Below are positions 26,413 to 34,754 of a DNA stretch of 64,000 bases, one piece after another. The translations under genes and the position numbers were made by a program. Position 1 is the first letter of the stretch, and every line of letters starts with the position of its first letter. The stretch is taken from NCBI RefSeq assembly GCF_001590985.1, contig NZ_BCTX01000005.1, positions 1-64,000 of the forward strand, in the 5' to 3' direction. The DNA is from Novosphingobium naphthalenivorans NBRC 102051. GTDB taxonomy: Bacteria; Pseudomonadota; Alphaproteobacteria; Sphingomonadales; Sphingomonadaceae. The notes under the pieces are model-generated. The model was not told the DNA's origin and ran no database searches. It worked only from the letters and a program-made list of their open reading frames with translations.

Positions 26413-28476
26413 ATGCTCGCGACATTCCGCCCGATGCTCGCCGCTGCGGCGGTTCTCGCGACGGTCGCCAGCCCTTCCGTTTCCGCTCCTGCGACGCCAC
26501 TCCATGCCCCGACCACGCGCCCGATGCTGGACCATGCCGCGATTGCCCGCGCGCATTTCGGCAACGACGCCCCCTGGTACGAGCATCGCATCCCTTTCTT
26601 CCAAAGCGCCGATCCCAGGATTGATGACGTCTATTACTACCGCTGGTCGATCTTCCGCGCACATCAGCGCGATCTGGGGGTGCGCGGCTACATCACCACC
26701 GAATTTGCCGACGACGTATCCTGGCAGCGCGAGCCCTATGCCAGCCTCAACGATGCCAGCGGATTCCATATCGCCGAGGGCCGCTGGCTGAACGACCGCC
26801 GTTTCACCGACGACTACATCAATTTCATGTACGAAGGCGGCAACGACCGCCACTTCACCGACTACATGGCGGACTCCGTATGGGGCCGTTACCTCGTCGA
26901 CGGAGACCGCGCTGCCGCAACGCGCCATCTGGCCGTGATGCGGCACATCTACGGCTTGTGGGACGATCACTACGATTTCGCCAAAGGCCTCTATTTCATC
27001 GAGCCCCTGCTCGACGCGACCGAATACACCGTATCTTCGATCGATGCCTCGGGCGGCGAAGACGGCTTCCGGGGCGGCGATGCTTTCCGCCCGACCATCA
27101 ACAGTTACATGGCCGCCAATGCGCGCGCGATCTCGCGGATCGCCGGGCTGGCCGGAGACACGGCGCTCGCGCACTCGTTCGCGGTCCGTGCCGATGGCCT
27201 GCGGGCCCGCCTGCTGGCGGACCTGTGGAATCCGGCGCTCGATCATTTCGCCGACCGCTACAAGGCCGACAACCAGCACGTAAAATACTGGGAGCCAATC
27301 CGGGCGCGCGAACTGGCGGGCTACCTGCCCTGGATGTTCGACCTCGTGCCCGACGATCCGCGCTATGCCGGTGCATGGGCGCACCTGCTCGATCCGGCAT
27401 CGCTGGCCGGAGAGGCCGGGATGCGGACGGTCGAGAAGACCTATCCCTACTACATGCGCCAGTACCGTTACCTGGGCACCGCGCGCGAATGCCAGTGGAA
27501 CGGCCCGGTCTGGCCCTACCAGACAACGCAGGTCCTCATCGCCATGGCCAACCTGCTCGATCACTACGGTAACACCGGCCCTGTCACCCGCAGCGCCTAC
27601 ATGCACCTGCTGCGGCAATACACTGCCCTGCACTATCAGGGCGGCCGGCTGGATCTGGAGGAGGACTACGATCCGGCCACCGGCGAGCCGATCGTCGGGC
27701 TGAACCGCAGCCATCACTATTTCCATTCGGGCTATATCGACCTGATCCTGTCGGGCCTTGTGGGCATCCGCCCGCGCGCGGACGACGTTCTCGAAGTCAA
27801 TCCGCTGCTTCCCGCTTCCGGCGATCCCCAGGCTCTCGCCTGGTTCCGTGCCGAGGACATTCCCTATCACGGCCACAAGATTGCCGTGACGTGGGATGCC
27901 GATGGCACGCACTATGGTCGGGGAACGGGCCTGTCGATCGAAGTCGATGGCAGGGAAGCGGCCCGCCGCGCCAGTCCCGGCCGCCTCACCGTGCCAGTCA
28001 CCCGGATACCCAATCCGCCGATTGCCCGCACGATAAACCACGCGGTCCAACTCGTGCGCGGTCAGTTCCCCATGGCCAGTGCATCGACCAATCCGGACCC
28101 GGAAATGCTGCACGATGCCATCGACGGCAGGCTCTGGTTCTTTCCAGAACTCCCGAACGGCTGGACGTCCGCTGCTTCGAACGATCCGCAGTGGTTCGAG
28201 GTCAACTTCGGCAAGCCGGTCAACGCCGACACCGCCGAACTCGCCTTTTTCGACGACGGCCACAGCATTTCCGTCCCCGTGTCGGTGACCATTGAAGGCT
28301 TGAGCAACCACCATTGGAGCGTGCTTGCTCAAGCCAGGCCGCTGGCCAACGGGATAACCCGCCTGACCTGGCCAAAACGTGCTGTTTCACGCCTCAAGGT
28401 GCGCATGAAGCCCGCTCAGGGGAAACCCCTGCGCCTCGTCGAATTCAGAGCCGTGTCCGAATTCAAGGCCCCGTGA
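26413..28476 (+). CDS. MGH1-like (alpha/alpha)6 glycoside hydrolase with C-terminal beta-sandwich, exported
   Basis: 687 residues. A signal peptide (to about residue 24, SPSVSA) is followed by an (alpha/alpha)6-barrel of the mannosylglycerate-hydrolase-1/GH63-like kind, about 40-470: YYYRWSIFRAHQRDLGVRGY, DYMADSVWGRYLVDGD, GGDAFRPTINSYMAANARAI, ECQWNGPVWPYQTTQVLIAM and GLNRSHHYFHSGYIDLILSG. The Asp/Glu-rich motifs DASGGEDGFRGGD and RARECQWNGPVWP-like region probably hold the catalytic acids. Residues about 540-687 look like a discoidin/F5-F8-type carbohydrate-binding sandwich (sequence around WTSAASNDPQWFEVNFGKPV). I cannot assign a CAZy family or linkage. Being next to the arabinan TBDR suggests an arabinose- or galactose-containing side chain. 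Confidence 0.8.
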   Translation: MLATFRPMLAAAAVLATVASPSVSAPATPLHAPTTRPMLDHAAIARAHFGNDAPWYEHRIPFFQSADPRIDDVYYYRWSIFRAHQRDLGVRGYITTEFADDVSWQREPYASLNDASGFHIAEGRWLNDRRFTDDYINFMYEGGNDRHFTDYMADSVWGRYLVDGDRAAATRHLAVMRHIYGLWDDHYDFAKGLYFIEPLLDATEYTVSSIDASGGEDGFRGGDAFRPTINSYMAANARAISRIAGLAGDTALAHSFAVRADGLRARLLADLWNPALDHFADRYKADNQHVKYWEPIRARELAGYLPWMFDLVPDDPRYAGAWAHLLDPASLAGEAGMRTVEKTYPYYMRQYRYLGTARECQWNGPVWPYQTTQVLIAMANLLDHYGNTGPVTRSAYMHLLRQYTALHYQGGRLDLEEDYDPATGEPIVGLNRSHHYFHSGYIDLILSGLVGIRPRADDVLEVNPLLPASGDPQALAWFRAEDIPYHGHKIAVTWDADGTHYGRGTGLSIEVDGREAARRASPGRLTVPVTRIPNPPIARTINHAVQLVRGQFPMASASTNPDPEMLHDAIDGRLWFFPELPNGWTSAASNDPQWFEVNFGKPVNADTAELAFFDDGHSISVPVSVTIEGLSNHHWSVLAQARPLANGITRLTWPKRAVSRLKVRMKPAQGKPLRLVEFRAVSEFKAP

Positions 28477-28514
28477 TTGGTTTCGGGGCCCGGCCCCGCC
28501 GATTTGCCGGGATC

Positions 28515-29141
28515 CTATCGGTCCTCGTTCCACGCCGCGACGAACGCCCTTGCATTCTCGCCGATCTGGCGGACTGACAATCCATTCCGGTAAAGAGCAG
28601 ACCCCAATCCGAATCCGTCGGCCCCTGCCTCACGCCAGGGTTGCAGATTGTCCGGGGTAATGCCTCCGACCGCCAGGATCGGCACGGCTGCGGGCAGAAC
28701 GGCTCGATACGCTTTCATGACGGCAGGCGTTGCAGCCTCGGCGGGAAACAGCTTGAGAGCATCGGCACCCGCAGCAAGCGCCGCGAAAGCCTCGGAAGGC
28801 GTGTAGAAGCCCGGCAACGAAACCATCGATTTTTGAACCGTCGCGGCAATCACTTCAGGATTCGTGTTCGGCGATACGATGAGCCGGCCGCCCGCATTAC
28901 CCACCTGATCGACCTGATCGACGGTCAGAACCGTTCCCGCTCCCACAACAGCAGAATGTCCTACGCATCTGGCAAGGCGTTCGATGCTGGTGAGTGGTTC
29001 CGGCGAATTGAGCGGAATCTCGATCAGCCGGAAACCGGCCTCGACCAATACCTCTCCCACAGCTTCCACTTCATCCGGCAGGATACCACGCAGGATCGCA
29101 ACCAGTGGCATTTGTTCGAAGGCTGACTGGAACGTCATCAT
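28515..29141 (-). CDS. dgoA: 2-dehydro-3-deoxy-6-phosphogalactonate aldolase
   Basis: 208 residues, a class I KDPG/KDPGal aldolase. Motifs: MPLVAILRGILPDEVEAVGE (about 10-29; Glu and Arg of the active site), LIEIPLNSPEP, VGAGTVLT and the Schiff-base lysine in GADALKLFPAE. The IEIPLNSPEP form and the SLPGFYTPSEAF segment fit DgoA better than the phosphogluconate aldolase Eda, which has GIPVVPGVAT. It splits 2-keto-3-deoxy-6-phosphogalactonate to pyruvate and glyceraldehyde 3-phosphate. The ATG at 29141 overlaps the dgoK stop (ATGA); a second ATG follows directly. It is last in the xyloglucan operon, so galactose stripped from xyloglucan can be consumed here. Confidence 0.92.
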   Translation of the reverse strand: MMTFQSAFEQMPLVAILRGILPDEVEAVGEVLVEAGFRLIEIPLNSPEPLTSIERLARCVGHSAVVGAGTVLTVDQVDQVGNAGGRLIVSPNTNPEVIAATVQKSMVSLPGFYTPSEAFAALAAGADALKLFPAEAATPAVMKAYRAVLPAAVPILAVGGITPDNLQPWREAGADGFGLGSALYRNGLSVRQIGENARAFVAAWNEDR

Positions 29142-30010
29142 TTCATGTTCTTCCTGATTTCCGAAATGCCGGCAACGAATGCCTTCTCGCTGTCGACCGG
29201 GATCGCTTTCCCGCCCACCATATCGATGGCACGGCTGTAGAGCCTTGCGAAGAGCGAGTCCGCCAGCAGATGGACCGTCTGCCCAGGCAGGGGCAGCCGA
29301 GCCCGGCAATCGCCCCCGATCAGCAATCCGCTGACATAGGAGGCACCCTCGCGGGGCGCCCTGAGGCCGAGGATGGCCGCAGCACGAACACCAAAAAGCT
29401 CTGCCAGCAGATCCTTGTCTGCCGATGCCGCAACGCCTGCCTGAAACGCTGGGTCATCATCGACATCGCCTTGCATCTCGCTGCCGATCAGTGCGTGCGA
29501 CTTCAGCAGGCCGAACATTTCACCAGTCATCGACGTCGTGAAATCCCGCAATGCGCCGCGTTCGATGGTCGCCCATTTGCTATGGGTTCCCGGCTGGCAG
29601 AGAAACGCCGATCCCGGCACCCATCCGGCGGCAAAGGCACCAAGCAACTGGACCTCCTCGCCGCGCATCACGTCGCCCCGGCTGCCGTGCGTGACGCTGA
29701 CCCCTGGAATCACGGCAATGTCCCGCTCCGGAAAGACTGCCGCGGCGGCCAGCGCCTCGATATCCGCCGGACAGGGAATATACCCCGCATCGATCCAGCC
29801 GCGGTTCGAACCGATCATTCCGGCGAGAACCAGCGGCAACTTCCCATGCCGGTCGCGGATCAGGCAAATTTCCTTTTCGAACCCGCCGCTCGATATGGCC
29901 AGGATGCCCTTGGCATCCCGCTCAAAAGCCTGCGCCACGCCGTTCTCGATCCGGAAAATCCGGCGGTTTGTGGTTCCCCAGTCGATGGCGATGAATGCAT
30001 CCGCGTTCAC
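29138..30010 (-). CDS. dgoK: 2-dehydro-3-deoxygalactonokinase
   Basis: 290 residues, ASKHA-fold sugar-acid kinase phosphorylating 2-keto-3-deoxygalactonate. Recognisable are FIAIDWGTTNRRIFRIENG (phosphate-1 loop), PLVLAGMIGSNRGWIDAGY, VIPGVSVTHG, DVMRGEEVQLLGAF and FLCQPGTHSKWATIE, the standard DgoK set. The frame remains open to an upstream ATG at 30073, but the GTG at 30010 gives the proper N-terminus and has GGGAGG ten bases before it. It follows the GH29 gene by 102 bases and overlaps dgoA. With dgoA it forms the lower De Ley-Doudoroff galactose pathway; no galactonate-specific dehydratase lies beside it. Confidence 0.93.
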   Translation of the reverse strand: MNADAFIAIDWGTTNRRIFRIENGVAQAFERDAKGILAISSGGFEKEICLIRDRHGKLPLVLAGMIGSNRGWIDAGYIPCPADIEALAAAAVFPERDIAVIPGVSVTHGSRGDVMRGEEVQLLGAFAAGWVPGSAFLCQPGTHSKWATIERGALRDFTTSMTGEMFGLLKSHALIGSEMQGDVDDDPAFQAGVAASADKDLLAELFGVRAAAILGLRAPREGASYVSGLLIGGDCRARLPLPGQTVHLLADSLFARLYSRAIDMVGGKAIPVDSEKAFVAGISEIRKNMK

Positions 30011-30112
30011 TGGCGCATCGCCTCCCGGGCATGAAATCCCAGCAACACGGCTATCCCTTCTGTGGCTGATCACTGGCCACCATCACCTGACAATCTTCTA
30101 CGCTTCATCGGC

Positions 30113-31732
30113 TCAGGCGATCCCTTGGCCTTCGATTTTCACAACGGGCACAACACCGGCTGAACGGGGAAATTCCAGGACAGTCGCGTCGGCCGATTGC
30201 CTGAAATGCACCGGACCACCGCCGAGCCTTGTCACACGTGCGATCTCCCCCTTCATGCGGCGCCGGCCAAGTGCGCGCACGGACAAGGGCTTCGCCGGAG
30301 GCACCAGAGCCAGCATGTAAAGTGCGCCGTCCTTGACCGTGAACCGCACGTCTCCTTCGGCAAATCCCTTGAAGCCCTCTTCGTTCTTCATGCCGGTCTG
30401 CAATTCGGTCGGCCCTTCCCCGAAGACATGCCAGGGACGCGTACCAAAGATCGCCTCACCGCCCACCGCCATCCAGGCGGCGAGATCGTCGAGGATCTTT
30501 TCTTCCTCGGAATCGATCGTGCCATCACCGCGCTGCGGGATCGAAAGCAGCAGATTACCGTTCTTGGACACCACATCGGCGAGTCGCTGGAGCACGGCTT
30601 CGGCACTGGCATAATTCTTCTGCGTAAACCGCGAGCGGTTGTAGAACCAGTCGCCGATGCACGTGTCGGTCTGCCACGGCTCGTCCCAAAGGTGATCGGT
30701 GAACCCGCGTTCGACATCCTGCACCAGGCCAAAGCGGGCGTGCGCCTGCAACTGCTTGGCTGTCAGCACGACATCGATCTTGCCATGCCAGCCGATCGAC
30801 CGGTTGTAGTAGTCGGCTGCCGCCATGAGGCCATACCGCCCGAACGGCAGCTCATAATTGTCGAAATAGCAGAAATCCGGCTTGTAGCGGGATACCAGAT
30901 CCATCTGACGCAGCAGCCACTGCCGCGCAAACGCCTCGTCGCCGGGCGGTGCGGTCTCGATCCACTGGCCGTCGTGCTTGTCATGCCAATCGTTCATTGC
31001 ATCGATGCTGTCGATCCCGTCCGGCGCCACCATGTGCCGCCCGGTGTAGAGTTCCTGCGGATCAAGCCCGTCCCACCACTGCCCCGCACCATCGGCCTTG
31101 CCGAGCCAGTAGGCATCGTAGCGTTCGCCCTTGCGCGGCCCTTCCGCGTCGTAGGCATAGGCAGGCTGGTACCAGTGCCATGCGTGCGAGGCATGGTTGG
31201 AGACACCGAACTTCAGTCCGGCTGCGCGCGCGGCCTTTTCCCAGGTGCCGACGACGTCGCGCTTTGGTCCGACGCGCATCGCGTTCCAGGCGTGGTGCGA
31301 GGAATCGAAGCAATCGAGATTGTCGTGGTGGCAAGCCAGGCTGACGAAATACTTCGCGCCCGCCTTCACGAACCGCTGCATCAACCCTTCCGGGTCCCAC
31401 TTGTCCGCCTTCCACAGGTTATGGATATCCATCATCCCGGTCTGGGCCGGATGGCCGTAAGTCCTGAGATGATGCTCATACATCGGATGCCCCTGCATGT
31501 AGAGGAAGCGTCCGTACCAGTCGCCCTGCTCGGGCACCGCCTGCGGCCCCCAGTGCGACCAGATGCCGAACTTCGCGTCGCGGAACCAATCCGGATAGCG
31601 GTAGTTGGCGATTAGCGAATTCCAGGAAGGCTCGACCGGGCCCGCAGCCATTCCTTCCGGAGCGGAAGCAAGAGCGCGGACCGATGCCCCCGCAGCGATG
31701 GCGGCTGCCAGAAACGTGCGGCGATCGGGCAT
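30113..31732 (-). CDS. GH29 alpha-L-fucosidase, exported
   Basis: 539 residues from ATG 31732 (GGAGAGG nine bases before). The N-terminus MPDRRTFLAAAIAAGAS is a twin-arginine-like signal. GH29 core: WFRDAKFGIWSHWGPQAVPE (about 48), AGAKYFVSLACHHDNLDCFD with the HH pair, GLKFGVSNHASHAWHW, and the likely nucleophile Asp in RYKPDFCYFDNYELPFG; then a C-terminal beta-sandwich beginning near AIFGTRPWHVFGEGPTE. It removes alpha-1,2-fucose from fucosylated xyloglucan side chains in this context. No fucose catabolic enzymes are seen beside it, so fucose may be exported, used via genes elsewhere, or the enzyme may act on another alpha-linked sugar such as L-galactose. Confidence 0.93.
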   Translation of the reverse strand: MPDRRTFLAAAIAAGASVRALASAPEGMAAGPVEPSWNSLIANYRYPDWFRDAKFGIWSHWGPQAVPEQGDWYGRFLYMQGHPMYEHHLRTYGHPAQTGMMDIHNLWKADKWDPEGLMQRFVKAGAKYFVSLACHHDNLDCFDSSHHAWNAMRVGPKRDVVGTWEKAARAAGLKFGVSNHASHAWHWYQPAYAYDAEGPRKGERYDAYWLGKADGAGQWWDGLDPQELYTGRHMVAPDGIDSIDAMNDWHDKHDGQWIETAPPGDEAFARQWLLRQMDLVSRYKPDFCYFDNYELPFGRYGLMAAADYYNRSIGWHGKIDVVLTAKQLQAHARFGLVQDVERGFTDHLWDEPWQTDTCIGDWFYNRSRFTQKNYASAEAVLQRLADVVSKNGNLLLSIPQRGDGTIDSEEEKILDDLAAWMAVGGEAIFGTRPWHVFGEGPTELQTGMKNEEGFKGFAEGDVRFTVKDGALYMLALVPPAKPLSVRALGRRRMKGEIARVTRLGGGPVHFRQSADATVLEFPRSAGVVPVVKIEGQGIA

Positions 31733-31788
31733 GACGTAGTACCTCTCCAGGAAAATGGACGGATTTCCCGTCCTGCAGATCGTTCGAC

Positions 31789-31830
31789 GTGCCTGCCCCG
31801 CCTTTGGAGGAGAAGCGGCGGAGCAGGCAC
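31789..31830. other. Intercistronic stem-loop between GH31 and GH29
   Basis: GTGCCTGCCCCGCC pairs with GGCGGAGCAGGCAC (one mismatch) around a 14-base loop. There is no T-run on either side. It probably stabilises or partly terminates the operon mRNA between the GH31 and GH29 coding regions. Confidence 0.6.
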
Positions 31831-31836
31831 GCCAGC

Positions 31837-34725
31837 TCAGCGTCGCGGGCGTTTCACCTGCAGCGCCTTGCCATTCCAGATCACTTCGGCGTCGGCCGCC
31901 GTCTGTTCTGCCACGCTTTCGCCTGCGGAAATCCACTTGATGCGAACGGTGCGGCTTTCAGGCATTCCGGCATAGCCCTTGCCCTCGCGTGCACCGAGCG
32001 TGACCGTGCCACTGGCATCGTCGTAGCGAATTGGCATGCGTTCCCAGGCCCCGGTCTTGTACTGCTCCGAACGGCCATCGTCGTTGTAGAGCGAGAACAC
32101 GCCGTCCGCGCCGGTGTAGATCGCCAGCATGACCGGAGCGTCGGGCTTCTCGTCGGTGTATTGCATGACCGGGCCCATCGGCACGATGGAACCGGCACGA
32201 ACGAACAGCGGCATGCGTTCCGCCGCAGCCGGCACGGCCGCGCTCTGGCCGCCGGCATAGGTCTTGCCGCTTTCGAAGTCGTACCAGGTCACGCCCTTGC
32301 CGGGGAAATAAACCTCGCGTTCACGCGCCTTGTAAGTCGTGACCGGGGCGACCAGGAAGGCCTTGCCGAACAGGTACTCGTCGTTGGCCGTGCGGGCGCG
32401 TCCATCCTCGGGAAAGTCCATGACGAGGCCGCGCATGATCGAGCCGTCGTTCAGGTAAGTGTCCGCCCCGAGCGTGTAGATGTAGGGCATCAGCCGGTAG
32501 CGCAGCTTGTCGTACCACACCATCGAAGCGCGCATTGGCGAACCTTCCGGCGCAATCTCGAAAATCTCGCGCCAGGGGTATTCGCCGTGACTGCGAAACA
32601 GCGGGCTGAAGGCGCCGAACTGGAACCAGCGCAAGTTGAGTTCGCGCCATTCGGCCAGATCCTCCGGCTTCGGGTTTTCAGCGGCATAGCGCGGCTCGAC
32701 CGAGAAGCCGCCGATGTCGTGCGTCCAGTTGGGCAGGCCCGACATCGCGGTGTTGACGCCCGCCGATATCTGCGCGTGCAGGTCATACCAGCGCGTGGCC
32801 ACGTCGCCCGACCACACGGCGGCGCTGTAACGCTGCAGTCCGCCAAAGCCCGAGCGGGTGAGCAGGAATGGCCGCACGTCCGGCTTGAACGACCGCCAGC
32901 CGTCATAGAACGAGCGCGCGTTCATCAGCGGATAGGAATTGAAGAACTCCGCCGCCGGGCCGATCGCCGTGGGGCCCATGGTGTCGATGCGCTTTTCGAT
33001 CGAAAGGTTGGAGTGCATATCCGGCTCGCTGGCATCGGCCCACCAGGCATCGAAGCCCAGCACGCCGATCCGGTCCTGCACCTGCCGCCAGAAGATCTTG
33101 CGCCCTTCCGCCGAGTAGGGATCGTAGAACGTGCTGTGATAGCCGGGGCCGACCCAGTCCGTGTTCCCCTGCTCCAGATTGCCGTGATAGACGGCTCCGG
33201 CAGCGTCGAGTTCCTTGTAGTTGTCCGTGGTCGGATAGAACTTGGGCCAGACCGAGATCATGATCTGTGCATGTTCGTCGTGGACCTGATCCACCATCGC
33301 CTGCGGGTTCGGAAAGCGTGATGCGTCGAACTTGTGGCTGCCCCAGGTGGGATCGGTCCAGTAGCGCCAGTCGAGCACGATGTTATCGATCGGGTATTGC
33401 AGCTTGCGGTACTCGCCGAGCACATCCAGCAGTTCCTTGCTGGTGTCGTACCGCTGGCGCGACTGCCAGAAGCCATAGACCCATTTGGGCATCATCTCGG
33501 ACTTGCCGGTAAGCTCGCGATAACCCGCGATCACGCCGTCCATGTCCTTGCCGGGAATGAACCAGTAGTCCTTGCCGCGTGCGACATTGCTGGTGAACCA
33601 GACCGAATGGCGGTCGGCCTGCGGCAGCGGATCGTTGTGCAGCAGCGCCATGTACCCGGCGTTCGGGTCCCACTCGATGCGGATATGGACCGGCTTGCCC
33701 GCCGTCATCGGCAGTTCGAAGTTGGCGTACCAAGGGTTCCAGTTCTGGCGCCAGCGATCGAGCACAAGCTTTCCGTCAGCATAGACCTTGTAGTAGCTGG
33801 AACCATAGAGCTCGAACTTGTGCACGCCGGTCTTGTCCGGATGCAGGTCGCCGTTCCACACGACGCTCTGTGTCTGCACGGCGTTGCCTGCGGTGTTCTG
33901 CCCCTCGCTGGCAGCCTCGGTCCTGGCCTTGGCCTCCGCAGGCCATTTTGCCTGATCGGACAGATACTGGTAGTCGATCGTCGCTTCCTGCCGCGCGACG
34001 GCCAGCTTGCCGTCGAGGAAATATTCGGCCGTAAAGCCGTCCTTTCCTCCGCTGGTCACCTTCATGCCGCCATCGGCGCCTACCAGTGTGTAAGGAGCCG
34101 GATTGCCGAAGCGGGTGATGCTCTCGTTATCCCACAAGAGACCATAGCCGCGGGTGGACACGACGAAGGGAATGCCGATGTCCATGTTGTGCTGGGCAAG
34201 TTCGACGTCTTCGCCGTTGTAGTCCATCTGGGCGTTCTGGTGCTGGCCAAGGCCGTAAAGCCCTTCGCCGGTGCCCCGGTTGAACTGCTGCGAGACGGTG
34301 ACGTAGGGTTTGCCGTCAGCCTGGGTCTGCGTGAATGCGGCAGGCGCCGATTCTGCCAGCAGTTCCTTGCCCTGCCTGTCGAGAAAGCGGACCTGCCCAT
34401 TCGCCAGATCGATATCGGCAACCGCCTTCGCCGCCGTAACGGTCAGGTGCCCGCCGCTTTGCTTGACCGCGAACTGCGCCGCTGCGGGCGGATGGGGCGC
34501 CATCAGGCTCTCGTTCGGAGCGGGAGCCTCAAGCCCGCGCGGATGGGCGACGACATGGAAGATGCCGTCCCCGTGCAGAGTCACCTCGACGCGGTCGGAA
34601 GGGCCCGCTTCGGGCGTGACCACGACGCCGCCAGGGATTTTCTCGACCGGTGCTGCAGCCGCCAACGCGGGTATCGAACATAGCGTGCTGCCTGCCAGCA
34701 GAGCCGCGATCCGGATGTGCTTCAT
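31837..34725 (-). CDS. GH31 alpha-xylosidase with inserted PA14 domain, exported
   Basis: 962 residues from ATG 34725 (AGGGGAT upstream). Signal peptide 1-24 (PALAAAAP); N-terminal beta-sandwich to about 225; a PA14-like lectin insert about 225-365 (DGFTAEYFLDGKLAVARQEA, GVHKFELYGSSYYKVYADGK, PVHIRIEWDP); then the GH31 barrel with WVYGFWQSRQRYDTSKELLD, nucleophile Asp564 in WWADASEPD and acid/base Asp641 in WSGDVATRW. The PA14 insert at this place is the hallmark of xyloglucan alpha-xylosidases such as Cellvibrio japonicus Xyl31A. It takes xylose off the non-reducing end of xyloglucan oligosaccharides. Flanked by GH35 and GH29, its substrates are prepared by removal of galactose and fucose. 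The longer open frame upstream overlaps GH35 and is not real. Confidence 0.95.
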   Translation of the reverse strand: MKHIRIAALLAGSTLCSIPALAAAAPVEKIPGGVVVTPEAGPSDRVEVTLHGDGIFHVVAHPRGLEAPAPNESLMAPHPPAAAQFAVKQSGGHLTVTAAKAVADIDLANGQVRFLDRQGKELLAESAPAAFTQTQADGKPYVTVSQQFNRGTGEGLYGLGQHQNAQMDYNGEDVELAQHNMDIGIPFVVSTRGYGLLWDNESITRFGNPAPYTLVGADGGMKVTSGGKDGFTAEYFLDGKLAVARQEATIDYQYLSDQAKWPAEAKARTEAASEGQNTAGNAVQTQSVVWNGDLHPDKTGVHKFELYGSSYYKVYADGKLVLDRWRQNWNPWYANFELPMTAGKPVHIRIEWDPNAGYMALLHNDPLPQADRHSVWFTSNVARGKDYWFIPGKDMDGVIAGYRELTGKSEMMPKWVYGFWQSRQRYDTSKELLDVLGEYRKLQYPIDNIVLDWRYWTDPTWGSHKFDASRFPNPQAMVDQVHDEHAQIMISVWPKFYPTTDNYKELDAAGAVYHGNLEQGNTDWVGPGYHSTFYDPYSAEGRKIFWRQVQDRIGVLGFDAWWADASEPDMHSNLSIEKRIDTMGPTAIGPAAEFFNSYPLMNARSFYDGWRSFKPDVRPFLLTRSGFGGLQRYSAAVWSGDVATRWYDLHAQISAGVNTAMSGLPNWTHDIGGFSVEPRYAAENPKPEDLAEWRELNLRWFQFGAFSPLFRSHGEYPWREIFEIAPEGSPMRASMVWYDKLRYRLMPYIYTLGADTYLNDGSIMRGLVMDFPEDGRARTANDEYLFGKAFLVAPVTTYKAREREVYFPGKGVTWYDFESGKTYAGGQSAAVPAAAERMPLFVRAGSIVPMGPVMQYTDEKPDAPVMLAIYTGADGVFSLYNDDGRSEQYKTGAWERMPIRYDDASGTVTLGAREGKGYAGMPESRTVRIKWISAGESVAEQTAADAEVIWNGKALQVKRPRR

Positions 34726-34754
34726 TATCGTAATCCCCTGCCCTTGAGGCTTGT

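Noticed and set aside
30113..31732. GH29 gene taken as evidence for a fucose catabolic pathway in the window
   Set aside because: No fuconate dehydratase, fucose dehydrogenase or fucose isomerase/kinase is present; only the FucP-like permease is, and its family also carries other sugars.
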